This document shows positions 18,611 to 29,732 of a stretch of DNA of 64,000 nucleotides, in pieces. The notes below the pieces were generated by a model. That model was not told the DNA's origin and made no database searches. It saw only the letters and a program-made list of their open reading frames with translations. Every line of letters starts with the position of its first letter. Position 1 is the stretch's first letter. Location: NCBI RefSeq assembly GCF_002288525.1, contig NZ_CP023069.1, positions 186,001 through 250,000 of the forward strand, written 5' to 3'. This stretch comes from Sinorhizobium sojae CCBAU 05684 (GTDB lineage Bacteria > Pseudomonadota > Alphaproteobacteria > Rhizobiales > Rhizobiaceae). The position numbers were made by a program, and so were the translations under genes.

Positions 18611-18655
18611 GGCGAGATGGAATCATATTCGCTCCGACCTTTCCAGCCATTTCCA

Positions 18656-19003
18656 CTATCCAGCAGAGCTCGGACGCCAGGTTTTTTGCGGCATTCGCCA
18701 GTCGATTCCTTCGAGCAGATAGCCGAGCTGCGCCGGCGTGATCACCACCGTGCCGTCGGCCGCTGACGGCCAGATAAAGCGGCCGCGCTCAAGCTTCTTC
18801 GTGAACAGGCAGGCACCCTGGCCGTCGTGCCAGATCACCTTGATTAGGCCGCCCTTCCTGCCGCGGAAGCAGAACAAATGGCCGCTATGCGGATCACGCT
18901 TCAGTGTCTCCTGCACCATCAGCGACAGGCCAGGAAATCCCCTCCGCATGTCCGTATAGCCCGTCGCCAGCCAGACCTTTACGCCGCTCGGAACCGGGAT
19001 CAT
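18656..19003 (-). CDS. tnpB: IS66 family accessory protein TnpB (second element)
   Basis: A 115-residue IS66 TnpB (GVKVWLATGYTDMRRGFPGL, SGHLFCFRGRKGG, GIDWRMPQKTWRP). Its start overlaps the tnpA stop by 4 bases. Between it and tnpC are 45 bases without a gene. Confidence 0.95.
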   Translation of the reverse strand: MIPVPSGVKVWLATGYTDMRRGFPGLSLMVQETLKRDPHSGHLFCFRGRKGGLIKVIWHDGQGACLFTKKLERGRFIWPSAADGTVVITPAQLGYLLEGIDWRMPQKTWRPSSAG

Positions 19004-19392
19004 CGCCGTTCCACGACATCGAGGATGCGGCCCAGAGCTTCGGTGTCAACATCACTCTCCACTCGAATGCGCCGGCCGCGGCCAAGCTCGATCGTCACGA
19101 TACTTGGCTTCTTGCGCGCCCGTGGTGCCGGTGTCGTCTCCAAAGGATCAGGCGCTGGCAACGCCGCGACGACCTCAATCGGAATGAATGGAGGCACGGA
19201 CGGCGCTGACATTTGGCAGAGCTCTTTGCGCCACCGGAATAGCTGACTGACATGAATCCCGGCCGAGCGCGCCACATCCGAAACAACGGTTCCAGGCTCT
19301 AACGCCGCCGCTACCAGCCGTTCTTTCTCTTCGCGAGACCAATGCCGGCGACGCTCGACCGACGTGATCACCTCAATATGCTGCTTCGTCAT
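19000..19392 (-). CDS. tnpA: IS66 family accessory protein TnpA (second element)
   Basis: About 130 residues starting MTKQHIEVITSVERRRHWSR with helix-turn-helix (EEKERLVAAALEPGTVVSDV, ISRS-like GIHVSQLFRWRKEL) and the closing VDTEALGRILDVVERR. An alternative upstream ATG at 19440 would add 16 residues; neither has a strong ribosome-binding site. Confidence 0.85.
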   Translation of the reverse strand: MTKQHIEVITSVERRRHWSREEKERLVAAALEPGTVVSDVARSAGIHVSQLFRWRKELCQMSAPSVPPFIPIEVVAALPAPDPLETTPAPRARKKPSIVTIELGRGRRIRVESDVDTEALGRILDVVERR

Positions 19393-19470
19393 AGGACTAC
19401 TCCCAGTGCTACCACCAGGACTTCCAATGTTCGGCATCACATCACAAGACGGCCGTCACCGTGGGGATAC

Positions 19471-19620
19471 CGGCAAGCCGGTGGCGTTCGATCAGCTTCT
19501 CGGCCGCCAGCGTCGGTCCGAAATCCAGGTAATGCTCACGCACCAGGTCGAGCACCAGGTTGCGGAAATCCTCGCTGTGGGGCTTTATTTCCGGAAGGCC
19601 GCCAGCCAAGTAATGAAATG
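19471..19620 (-). pseudogene. ISNCY-like transposase, part upstream of the IS66 insertion
   Basis: The frame reads EDFRNLVLDLVREHYLDFGP then TLAAEKLIERHRLA, which joins in frame in sense with AVSKETLRQWM at 16031 on the other side of the IS66. The N-terminus beyond about 19620 is lost. One dead transposase gene disrupted by IS66. Confidence 0.65.
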
Positions 19621-19737
19621 CAACGCGCTTGTTCAGCCGAGCCGCGCAATCTTCATGGAGCGAGTTTATCCGATACCATTTAGCGTTGATTGTAGACGCA
19701 AAGTTGCTAATCTCGCGTTCAAATGGAAGGGGCTTTC

Positions 19738-20452
19738 ATGAAAACTATGGTTGCAATGCTTCTTGCAGCGGTTGGCGTTGCAGTCAGTGCCAGCAGCACT
19801 TTGGCGGTTAATTTCTGCCAGTCCAACAAAGACCGGAATTGCTTTACCGGCAGTTTCGGACTTGTCGACATTCCCGGTGACGCAAGCCATAAGCTGCTCA
19901 AGGCAGATTTCGGATATGTCGATTTGAACGGAGTGGGTTGGCAGACCAACAAGGAGACGAAGACTGACGGCGCTTCGATTCCGCCGCTATTGCAACCGTT
20001 TGTCGGTTCCCCATGGGAAGACGGCTATATTCGTGCAGCCGTCATCCATGTACTGCGACAGGCACGTTCGAACTTGGAAAGAGACGCATCGCGTCTTCTA
20101 TGACGCCATGCTGGCCAGCGGCTTGGAGAAACCGAAAGCGAAATTGCTGTTCTACGCCGTCTATGCCTTTGGTCCACGCTGGGGCTATCTCGTTCCCGGA
20201 GAGAAGTGTGCGGCTGGGAAGAACTGCATCCAGATGACAGGAAAGGACGCCGCGTTCGTGCAGTTGCCTGGGGAATTGGCCGATCAGTCGAGCGCAGGCG
20301 AATTGAAGGCGATCAAGGCGACCATCGATCTCAAGGAGCGTTCTGGTGATGCGTTAACGCTTGATGAACTCATGGCGATCGCCGACGAAGCTCACCCCCA
20401 GCAAACACTTCGTGATCAGCGGCCTGCCGGTGGTGATGAGATCACCAAGTAA
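19738..20452 (+). pseudogene. DUF1353 family protein with signal peptide, frameshifted
   Basis: The ATG at 19738 opens a signal peptide (MKTMVAMLLAAVGVAVSASS) and a DUF1353-like start (TDGASIPPLLQPFVGSPWED, AAVIH). The frame is lost after base 20050; the family's next residues, YCDRHVRTWKETHRVFYDAM, continue in the frame of 20000-20452. Two bases appear to be missing (CAT-G-TAC for an expected CAT-GAC-TAC). Function of DUF1353 is unknown. A GGAAGGGG site precedes the start. Confidence 0.65.
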
Positions 20453-20708
20453 CGGTGCAAGTCGTCGATGGAGGACGCGAGGAAGAGGGACCGTCTTTCA
20501 AGACCGACAGCACTATACGATCTTGAGAAGGAGATCATCGCTTCAACCGGCGGCCAAGTTAGGCTTCGTCAACTAGAGCATCGGATTGAAATCCGGAATC
20601 GAAGGATTGAACTAACCCGCTGACGCGGGATAGGTCGGGTTTGGAGGCGCGGTCTCCTGATGGGATGTTGGGGTGTTGAGAACCAACCCTTGACCAGGAG
20701 ACCGACCG

Positions 20709-21578
20709 ATGACCGACGCCCCGGCAGCGGTGAACCCGCTGCGCCGCCGCATGATCGACGACATGACGCTCCGCAACCTGTCGCCGGCCACGCAACGATC
20801 CTACCTGCATGCAGTGACAAAGTTCAGCCGTTATTTCGGCCGCTCGCCGGATCGGCTGGGGCTGGAGGATGTGCGCGCTTTCCAGGTGTACCTGGTGTCG
20901 CAGGGCGTCTCCTGGCCGGCGCTCAACCAGACGGTTTGCGCGCTGCGGTTCTTTTACGGCGTGACGCTGGACCGGGCGGAGCTTCCCGAGCGAATTGCCT
21001 ATGCGCGCACGCCGCGCAAGCTGCCGGCGATCTTGAGCGCCGACGAGGTCGTGCGGTTTCTCGAAGCGGTGCCGTCCTTGAAGGCGCGCACGGCGCTGAC
21101 GACCGCCTATGCCGCCGGACTGCGCGCCTCGGAGGCGGTGAGCCTGAAGGTGGCCGACATCGACAGCCAGCGCATGGTGATCCAGGTCCGTCACGGCAAG
21201 GGCGCCAAGGATCGCACGGTGATGCTGTCGCCGCAGCTGCTTGGCATCCTGCGCACCTATTGGCGGCTGGCGCGCCCCAAGGATTGGCTGTTTCCCGGAC
21301 GGGGCGACAAGCCGATCGATGTGCAGGTGCTTTATGCCGCCTGCCGGTCGGCGACCAAGGCGGCGGGATTGACCAAGCGGGTCAGCGTGCACACGCTGCG
21401 GCACAGCTTTGCCACCCATCTGCTCGAGAGCGGCGTCGATATCCGCATCATTCAGGTGCTGCTCGGACACACCCACCTGTCGACGACGGCGCACTACACC
21501 CAGGTGGCGACAACGACGATCGCCCGGACCGAGAGCCCGCTCGACCGGCTGCGCCTCGAGGTCGTGCCGCCGGTCTGA
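20709..21578 (+). CDS. Tyrosine recombinase associated with IS91-like element
   Basis: A 289-residue site-specific recombinase. The SAM-like N-terminal core-binding domain (LRNLSPATQRSYLHAVTKFS) is followed by the catalytic domain with R in GLRASEAVSLKV, H-x-x-R in HTLRHSFATHLL, and H...Y in LLGHTHLSTTAHYTQV. It ends 9 bases before the transposase gene. Such recombinases accompany many IS91 elements of proteobacteria; their role there is not settled. Confidence 0.92.
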   Translation: MTDAPAAVNPLRRRMIDDMTLRNLSPATQRSYLHAVTKFSRYFGRSPDRLGLEDVRAFQVYLVSQGVSWPALNQTVCALRFFYGVTLDRAELPERIAYARTPRKLPAILSADEVVRFLEAVPSLKARTALTTAYAAGLRASEAVSLKVADIDSQRMVIQVRHGKGAKDRTVMLSPQLLGILRTYWRLARPKDWLFPGRGDKPIDVQVLYAACRSATKAAGLTKRVSVHTLRHSFATHLLESGVDIRIIQVLLGHTHLSTTAHYTQVATTTIARTESPLDRLRLEVVPPV

Positions 21579-21587
21579 GATCGCGCC

Positions 21588-22763
21588 ATGCGACCGGCGC
21601 TGGAGGTGGCGGATATCTTCCGCCGCCATGGCCCCGCTTATCGTCGTACCCATGACGGTCATCTCGGCCGGGGGGAACGCCGCGTCATGGCGGCGATCGC
21701 GCTGTGCCGGACGGCGGCGCTCGGCGGCCATGTCGAGACCTGCGACGACTGCGCCTTGAGCCGCGTCGCCTACAACTCCTGCCGCAACCGCCATTGCCCC
21801 AAATGCCAGGGTGCCACGCGCGATCGCTGGCTTACCGACCGCCAGGCCGATCTGTTGCCGGTACCGTACTTCCATGTCGTGTTCACCGTACCGGCCGAGA
21901 TCGCCGCGATCGCCTATCAGAACAAGCGGCAGCTCTATGCGATCCTGTTCGAGGCGGCCGCCGAGACGCTCAAGACCATTGCCGCCGATCCCCGGCATCT
22001 CGGCGGCGAACTCGGCTTCCTCGCCATCCTCCACACCTGGGGGCAGACGCTGACCCATCACCCGCACCTCCACTGCCTCGTCCCCGGCGGCGTGCTGGCC
22101 GCCGATGGCGGACGCTGGATCGCCTGTCGCCGCCGCCGTTTCTTCCTGCCGGTCCGGGTGCTCTCCCGGCTGTTCCGCCGCCTGTTCCTCGAGCGTTTGC
22201 AGGCGGCGCAGACGGCCGGAGGCCTGCGTTTCTTCGGCGCCCTTGAACCGCTTGGCGACGGCAATGCCTTGGCCCGGGCGCTGCGTCCGCTGCGCAAGAA
22301 GCGCTGGGTCGTCTATGCCAAGCCGCCGTTCGGATCGCCCGAACGGGTGCTCGCCTATCTCGGCCGCTACACCCATCGCGTCGCCATCGCCAACAGCCGC
22401 CTCGTCAGCGCCGACGACACCGGCGTGACCTTCCGCTGGCGCGACTACCGCCATGGCAATGCACCGCGCTCGATGACGCTGGCGCCGCACGAGTTCATCC
22501 GCCGCTTCCTGCTCCACTGCCTGCCCGACGGCTTCCACCGCATCCGCCACTACGGCTTCCTCGCCAACGGCATCCGCCGCGCCCGCCTCGCCGTCATCAG
22601 GCGGTTGCTGGCCGATGCCCCGCCGCAACGCCGCCGGGCCGAAGGCAGTCAGTCCGGGCACCAGCGCGACCGCTTCGATCCCTCCGTCTGTCCCTGCTGC
22701 GGCGGCATCCTGCGCATCACCGCCAGGCTGCCGCGGGCGCGGGCATGGCCCGACACGTCATGA
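21588..22763 (+). CDS. IS91 family transposase (HUH/Y2)
   Basis: A 391-residue protein with an N-terminal zinc ribbon (CDDCALSRVAYNSCRNRHCP, then KCQ), the HUH motif in THHPHLHCLVPGG and the catalytic tyrosine region YLGRYTHRVAIANSRL. These define the rolling-circle transposase of IS91/IS801-type elements. Intact. The frame extends to PRARAWPDTS at the C-terminus. Strong GC bias gives long open frames on the opposite strand that are not genes. Confidence 0.93.
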   Translation: MRPALEVADIFRRHGPAYRRTHDGHLGRGERRVMAAIALCRTAALGGHVETCDDCALSRVAYNSCRNRHCPKCQGATRDRWLTDRQADLLPVPYFHVVFTVPAEIAAIAYQNKRQLYAILFEAAAETLKTIAADPRHLGGELGFLAILHTWGQTLTHHPHLHCLVPGGVLAADGGRWIACRRRRFFLPVRVLSRLFRRLFLERLQAAQTAGGLRFFGALEPLGDGNALARALRPLRKKRWVVYAKPPFGSPERVLAYLGRYTHRVAIANSRLVSADDTGVTFRWRDYRHGNAPRSMTLAPHEFIRRFLLHCLPDGFHRIRHYGFLANGIRRARLAVIRRLLADAPPQRRRAEGSQSGHQRDRFDPSVCPCCGGILRITARLPRARAWPDTS

Positions 22764-23122
22764 GTGCCTGCCGCCGCGCCCATTGGTCCCGACAGCCTTG
22801 CCGTATCAGCCCAGGTCGGTGCGATGCGGATCTGTGCCCCCTGCGTCATCCCGCTGCGGTTCTGGCGCTGCCAAAGCCGCGCTCAAGACCCCAGTGTTCC
22901 CCACAACACCAGCGCCGGACGCCGCCGCACCGGGCCATTGCCCCCGCCGCAGCGGCGCGCGCCATCAATATCGGCGCGCCAAGATCAAACGCCGCAGCAC
23001 TAAATCCATAGCGCCGTGCCAGCGTCAGCGGGCCAGTTCAATCCGGCTTCAATGAGGTCGCGCCCGGCGTCAGTTCGCCAGCCCATCCCTGCGCGACCTC
23101 ACAGAACCCTCCCGATTCCCTT
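22764..23122. other. IS91-like element right part, no gene
   Basis: GC-rich, without a recognisable coding region. It contains the presumed right end of the IS91-like element (around 23100) and the left non-coding part of the resumed IS630 (CCTCCCGATTCCCTTTTGCG). Confidence 0.5.
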
Positions 23123-23161
23123 TTGCGGAGATTTGTGATTCACCGTGATGGGAGGTGGATC

Positions 23162-24116
23162 ATGGGCAAGAGCTATTCGTCGGATCTTCGTGATCGCGTT
23201 GTTGGGTTTGTCGAGGCGGGGCATTCTCGGCGTGCTGCGGCGCGCCATTTCGGGGTCAGTGAGAGTTTTGCAGTCAAGCTGATGCAGCGCGTTGAGCGGC
23301 ATGGGACGGCGGCGCCGGTCCGTCAGGGCCGCCCGCCGGGCGGTCGGCTTGTGGCTTTCGAGGCTTTCCTGGTCGCGGCGGTTGAAGCAAAGCCGGACAT
23401 CACCATGCCGGAACTGGCGGCCCGGCTTTCGGCGGAACGAGGCATGAAGGCCGCCCCGGCCGAGCTTTCCCGTTTCCTGTGTCGGCGCGGCTTCACATAT
23501 AAAAAAAGTCCTGATGGCGTCGGAGCGCGCACGCGCGGCGATCCGGGCTGAGCGGCGCGTCTGGATCGAGCTGCGCCAGCCGAGGATGCGGCTCGAGCCC
23601 CATCGCCTCGTCTTCGTCGACGAGACCTCGGTGAACACCAAGATGGTGCGGCTGCGCGGCCGCAGCCTGCGCGGCACGAGGCTCATCGCCGATGCGCCGT
23701 TCGGCCACTGGAAAACGCAGACCTTCATCGCCGGGCTGCGCTGCCATGGCATCACCGCCCCCTGGGTGATCGAGAAGGCGATCAACCGGCCGGCCTTCGA
23801 CACCTGGGTCGAAACCCAGCTCGCGCCGACCCTTGCCAAGGGCGACGTCGTCATCCTCGACAACCTCGCCTTCCACAAGAGCGCACGCGCCGCAGAATGC
23901 CTCAGAGACAGGGGCGCCTGGTTCCTGTTCCTGCCGCCCTACAGTCCGGACCTCAACCCTATCGAGATGGCCTTCGCCAAACTCAAGGCGCACCTGCGCG
24001 CCGCCGCAGCCAGAACCTTCGACGCACTCTGGAAGGCAATCGGCAACATCTGCGACCTCTTCAACAGAACCGATTGCTGGAACTACCTCAAGGAAGCTGG
24101 ATATGCGTCCGATTAA
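23162..24116 (+). CDS. IS630-family transposase in two frames
   Basis: Frame 1 from ATG 23162 gives [20 protein letters not shown] with a helix-turn-helix ([20 protein letters not shown]). Frame 2 carries the DDE core ([50 protein letters not shown]). They meet at a run of seven A (about 23501-23507, TATAAAAAAAGTCC); removal of one A restores the frame, so transcriptional or ribosomal slippage there is likely. Total about 315 residues. Confidence 0.85.
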
Positions 24117-24179
24117 ATGTCCGATGCTCTAGCGGAAAGTCTCAGTTGGCTGCTGAAGTTCGCAGCGCACGAGTCTTTG

Positions 24180-26261
24180 CTATTTCCGATCTACGACAGG
24201 CTTTGCGAATAATCGCGCAGGGGTCCGACCTTGCAGTAATGTGGCAAGGAAGGAGGGACGGCGTGAAACCAGGGTGTAGAGCAAAGGCTCGTCGGTCCGG
24301 GTCCACGGCGCAAGCCACACCTGGCAGTTCGCACCCGCGGCGCCGGCGAGGGTACTGAGAATTTCTCGGACCAGAGAGGTATCAAGTTTGGTGGTGCGGG
24401 CGATGCCTGCTTCTGTGCGCAAGTCGAAAGCGGGATCGAGAAGAGCCGCGAGGACGGCGCGCACAAAGTCCGGCCGTAAGTCGGCCGCCGGGAGAGGCCA
24501 GCCTTCGATCTGGTCGCGCATCACCAGCTCCTGCAGAAGTGTCAGGCGGATATAGTCGACGATCCTATTCCGGCCGACGAGCAGCAGGAAGTTCAGCCCG
24601 AGCTTCATGCGAGCGCTCGTCGTCTCGGTGCTGACAAGACGCCGCGCGACGGCGACCAGTCGCGCCTCGATGCGTTTGACCAGCAATGCGAAGGCGTTTT
24701 CGTCTATTCGCGCCCAGCGAGGATAGGGCACCTCCGGCAGGGCATCGCCGACGAGGGGAATGATCGGTACATAGTCATGCATGCTGCCGTCCGAAAGGGT
24801 CTTGCTGATCACCGCGTTTCGCCGTTCGGCTGCGCCCTCCGGCCCGTGTAGCGTCTGATGGTTCTTGTCGATGGTGAGATGGCGCATCAAGAAATATTGG
24901 CAGTTACGGCGGCCGAGCTGGTAGTCGTGGTCGCGGAACGCCTCCAGGACGAAACCGCCGAAGCCGCCGAGCAAACCGCTTGCGATCGAGAAGGTCTCCT
25001 CCCGCTCCTCGCCGCCGGGCGTACTAGGCGGCACGCGGTGTGGCGAGATCATGAACCGGCTGTGGGTGCCTTCGGCGGCGACGGCGAGCAACTGATCAGG
25101 CTTGAAGCGTACCTGCTGGCGGAGCGCCGTCACCACGCGCCTGGCAATGCTGAGCACCCCGAGCGGCGGTTCGCCATCGCCGAGAAAAGGTGGCCCCTCG
25201 GGAAAGGGCGCGATCATGATAACGGCTCGATCGGTCTTTTCGGCGTTCCGTTCATTGGGCCGGGGCGGGTCCTTCATCAGGGTGAAGCGGACATATTCGA
25301 ACGGGTCGTTGTTGATGAGGCCACCATCGACAGAGACGAACGAAAAGGGATAGTCTTGCGACGACGGGACATGCCACGCGTCCGGCCACGTGGGTATTGG
25401 TTTGAGCTCTGATTGATCCTCGGAAATCGGAAACTTCGCCTTTGCATATTGCGAGGTGGCCGTCGCTATCACGCGCGGTGAAAGGCCAATCGGGAAGGCG
25501 CCGGAGGCGAGGGCGGCATTGGCGAAGGCAAGCCATTCCGGCGGGCGCGTCGACGCGCCCGTTGCGCCGAACAGTGACGTGGCCGCGATCGACGTGCCCG
25601 AATCTGTGTCGGCGAAGGGGCTGGGGGACGGCTTCCACGTGCCGATGCCCTCGACCACGTAGTGCACGCGGTCGGCGTGCGTCATCATGTTGTATTGACC
25701 GCCGCTGAAGTGGATCGCGTAAGGCACGCCGCGCAAGTTCGACAGCATCATGTAGAAATGGAGCGAACTGGCGACATAGGGGCGTGGGCTGAGGGTACCC
25801 GTCGCCTCCAACGCCTCAGCCCCAATCGCGGTCAACACGTTGGCGTTTAAAACCGAGATGACGGGCCGCCCGCCCGCCAGGTCTTTGAGCGACAGCAGGT
25901 CGGGTGAGCCGTCGGGGGAAACCAGCGTCGGGCGGGTCACCCAGGACCGGTAAAGACGTCCGAGAGTGAAGCGGATGTTCTGGCTGCCGGGGGCGGGACT
26001 TGGGAAGGTCGCGGGAGCCTCGCGGCCGCCGGCGGCGATCACGCCAATGGCGGCGGTGATCGCGCCAGCAGAGGCCCCGGAGAGCGCCTTCAGGCGAACG
26101 TCGTATTCCGGCAAGTCGGGGGCCCCCTCCGCCTTTGCCTTTTCCCATGCGTCGAGTGCCTGGATCAAAAAGTCGAAGACTCCGGCCGAATAGGCGCCCG
26201 CCGAAATCGCGCCCGACATCGCAATGCCGATTTCGAAGGTCGGTTTGGAGCCGTCGGTCAT
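24180..26261 (-). CDS. Patatin-like phospholipase domain protein
   Basis: About 693 residues starting MTDGSKPTFEIGIAMSGAIS. The oxyanion-hole glycines lie in SGAISAGAYSAGVFDFL, the nucleophile serine in LSGASAGAITAA (G-x-S-x-G) and the aspartate of the Ser-Asp dyad in FVSVDGGLINND. The C-terminal half is of unknown type. No signal peptide. GAGGGAAC precedes the ATG at 26261. It lies 78 bases downstream of a RoxA-like cytochrome gene and probably forms an operon with it and the broken catalase-like gene. The right side abuts the IS630. Confidence 0.88.
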   Translation of the reverse strand: MTDGSKPTFEIGIAMSGAISAGAYSAGVFDFLIQALDAWEKAKAEGAPDLPEYDVRLKALSGASAGAITAAIGVIAAGGREAPATFPSPAPGSQNIRFTLGRLYRSWVTRPTLVSPDGSPDLLSLKDLAGGRPVISVLNANVLTAIGAEALEATGTLSPRPYVASSLHFYMMLSNLRGVPYAIHFSGGQYNMMTHADRVHYVVEGIGTWKPSPSPFADTDSGTSIAATSLFGATGASTRPPEWLAFANAALASGAFPIGLSPRVIATATSQYAKAKFPISEDQSELKPIPTWPDAWHVPSSQDYPFSFVSVDGGLINNDPFEYVRFTLMKDPPRPNERNAEKTDRAVIMIAPFPEGPPFLGDGEPPLGVLSIARRVVTALRQQVRFKPDQLLAVAAEGTHSRFMISPHRVPPSTPGGEEREETFSIASGLLGGFGGFVLEAFRDHDYQLGRRNCQYFLMRHLTIDKNHQTLHGPEGAAERRNAVISKTLSDGSMHDYVPIIPLVGDALPEVPYPRWARIDENAFALLVKRIEARLVAVARRLVSTETTSARMKLGLNFLLLVGRNRIVDYIRLTLLQELVMRDQIEGWPLPAADLRPDFVRAVLAALLDPAFDLRTEAGIARTTKLDTSLVREILSTLAGAAGANCQVWLAPWTRTDEPLLYTLVSRRPSFLATLLQGRTPARLFAKPVVDRK

Positions 26262-26339
26262 CACTGTTCCCTCAGTTGAGCGGCGCCGCATTGATCCCGG
26301 CGGGCGCCATGACGTTCGTGCACGGCTGCCGCCGGCTGC

Positions 26340-28130
26340 CTACAATGTCTTCAGGTATGCAATGAGCGCCGCCTTCTCATCCGGCTTCAGCGCCGGGCCG
26401 ATCACGCCCGGGCCGGGGGTGTCGCTGAATTCGTGACCGGCATTGCTGTTGCCCGGCTTTGCGGTGTCGAACTTGAAGCCACCCTTCAATTCGTCCGTTA
26501 GATAGCCAAGCTTGTCCGGGTCGTATTCGCGATTGCCGAGCCAGAACGTCTTCGGCCGTTCGCCGGCCGGGGAAAGCAGGGCATCGATGGTCGGCACCGA
26601 GCCGTTGTGCAGGAAGGGCGGCGTCGCCCAGATGCCGTCGAGCGGCCGTCCCTTGTAGGCAAGCGGCGCCTGGATGCCGTTCTGGCGATTGCCATTCATG
26701 ATCCCCCGTTGCTCGGCCGGCACCGGCGGGGTCTGGTTGTCGTACCAGCGAGCGGCTGTCTTTGCGACGAGCGCGCCGAGCGCGCTGCCGAACGAGTCGG
26801 TGTCGATGCCGAGCTCGGAGGGAAGCTTGACCTTGCGCTCCGCCATGCTTTGGGCCTGGGCCGGATCCGTGCCGATATTCTCGACGTTGATGATGGGCAC
26901 GCGGAGATAGCGCTCGCCGGCCGAATTCTCGTTCGTCCAGTGCTTCTGCTCCCAAAAGCCCTCACTGCCGACCGGTGGCAGGTGGCAGCCCTGGCACCGG
27001 TCGGCGTAAACTGCGGCGCCCTCGGTTGCGAGTTTGGTATCGATCGAACCGAACAGGTTGGAAGGCCAACGCGGGGGACGCAGGCCGGTGAAGCCGTTCT
27101 CTGCCGTCGGTTGCTTGCCGGCCAACTGCTGCTCGATCTCGAAAATCGTGTCGACCTTCACCGTCGAGGCAAAGAGTGGCTGCTCCGACTTGGTGAGATT
27201 GATGAAGGCGCGGACCCCCAACGCTTCGCCCGCATTGCGCACCATCGGCTGCATGATCGAGGCATTGTATTGGACCCAATCGAACCAGGACGTGTCCCAG
27301 ATATGTGGGAAAGCGACTGGCGCGGATTGAGCGACGTAGTTCTCCGGCCGCTCAAGGTCGAGCGAGAAGACCTGGTTGCCGATCCGGTTGAGTGCATCCA
27401 ACCGGCCGAACCCCTCTTCGATACTTTTTTCGGCCACCTTCTTTTCGAGATCGACTTCGATCCTGCCACCCGCAAGCACCTTGTCGAGCTGTTTCTTGAG
27501 CACGGCCCTGGCTTTTTCATCCGCCTGCGGCCCGAGCACTGCCGTGGCGAAGCGGTCGAAACGGAAAGGCGCATAGCGGGTGAAGAACAAGGCCAATCCT
27601 GAAGCCTTGCGGAATTTTCCAAGATCGGTGAGTGCCGGGCCGCCATCGACCATCACGGCAGTACCCTTGTAAGTGAAGCGACCGGTGTGGCATGCCGCAC
27701 AGGTGAGCCCGACGGTGGTGAGCGGCCTGCCGGTCGCTGGGTTGACCCACGGTTGGGCGGTTTTGGGATCGACAAGATCGCCGCCATGGGCAAAGCCGAC
27801 CGGAAGGCCGGATGAATCCGCCGTAATGAAGCCGAAGCGGTCGAGATAATCGCTGGACAGGAAGGGCGGCCCGGCTGTCAGCGTGAAGGTGGGCTGCTCC
27901 AACGCCGCCAGCCATTCGTAGGGCATCGAGAAGGTCACCGTGCCCTGGTCGGCATGGTGCATCCAACCGCGTTGTGATTGTGACCAGTTCTGCTCGAGCC
28001 AGGTGACCTTGTCCACCTTCGGATAGTCAGGAAGATCGACGCTAAACATCCGAACCACATAATAGAGGCCGGCTGCGACCAGCACGGTGAACCCGAGCAG
28101 GATAGGCCAAAATCGCGACTTGCGTTTCAT
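26340..28130 (-). CDS. RoxA-like diheme cytochrome c
   Basis: A 596-residue protein with an N-terminal membrane anchor or signal (FWPILLGFTVLVAAGLYYVV) and two haem c motifs, CAACH near residue 145 and CQGCH near residue 379. The layout matches the RoxA/di-haem peroxidase-like family of periplasmic cytochromes, which includes rubber oxygenase. The C-terminal haem domain closes with a PPFLHNGSVPT motif common to cytochrome c peroxidases. Substrate unknown. It is followed by the patatin gene and preceded by a catalase-like stump, on the same strand. Confidence 0.82.
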   Translation of the reverse strand: MKRKSRFWPILLGFTVLVAAGLYYVVRMFSVDLPDYPKVDKVTWLEQNWSQSQRGWMHHADQGTVTFSMPYEWLAALEQPTFTLTAGPPFLSSDYLDRFGFITADSSGLPVGFAHGGDLVDPKTAQPWVNPATGRPLTTVGLTCAACHTGRFTYKGTAVMVDGGPALTDLGKFRKASGLALFFTRYAPFRFDRFATAVLGPQADEKARAVLKKQLDKVLAGGRIEVDLEKKVAEKSIEEGFGRLDALNRIGNQVFSLDLERPENYVAQSAPVAFPHIWDTSWFDWVQYNASIMQPMVRNAGEALGVRAFINLTKSEQPLFASTVKVDTIFEIEQQLAGKQPTAENGFTGLRPPRWPSNLFGSIDTKLATEGAAVYADRCQGCHLPPVGSEGFWEQKHWTNENSAGERYLRVPIINVENIGTDPAQAQSMAERKVKLPSELGIDTDSFGSALGALVAKTAARWYDNQTPPVPAEQRGIMNGNRQNGIQAPLAYKGRPLDGIWATPPFLHNGSVPTIDALLSPAGERPKTFWLGNREYDPDKLGYLTDELKGGFKFDTAKPGNSNAGHEFSDTPGPGVIGPALKPDEKAALIAYLKTL

Positions 28131-28182
28131 GCGTCTTTACCCCCAAAGCTTGAAAGCGCCCCTTCCAGTGCGGCGTGGTCCT

Positions 28183-29732
<1,550 letters not shown>

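Larger units (their letters stand above)
16032..19470 (-). mobile_element. IS66-family element with two passenger genes, about 3.44 kb
   Basis: The ends carry an imperfect inverted repeat beginning GTAACCATCCGGTCAGG at 16033 and GTATCCCCACGGTGACGG (minus strand) from 19470, about 14 of 22 bases alike, with the GTA tips typical of IS66. Flanks show CGGCAAGG at 16024-16031 and CGGCAAGC at 19471-19478, an 8-bp target repeat with one mismatch. Contents are tnpA, tnpB, tnpC, then a pRiA4b ORF-3-like gene and a small hypothetical gene. The element interrupts an ISNCY-like transposase gene. Confidence 0.8.
20576..24129 (+). mobile_element. IS630-family element interrupted by an IS91-like element
   Basis: Inverted ends GAGCATCGGAT at 20576 and TCCGATGCTC ending at 24129 are flanked by TA at 20574-20575 and 24130-24131. 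The IS630 transposase (23162-24116) lies at the right; between it and the left end sits an IS91-like unit of about 2.5 kb (roughly 20609-23100) with its own recombinase and transposase. The left junction of the insert is at ATTGAAC, matching the GAAC/GTTC target preference known for IS91. Confidence 0.75.

Noticed and set aside
20559-22661. A 700-codon open frame on the minus strand opposite the IS91 genes
   Set aside because: It is the antisense of the recombinase and transposase genes in very GC-rich DNA; its product is Arg/Gly/Ala-rich with no domain.
26607-27602. A 331-codon plus-strand frame opposite the RoxA-like gene
   Set aside because: Antisense of a well-supported cytochrome gene with conserved haem motifs.
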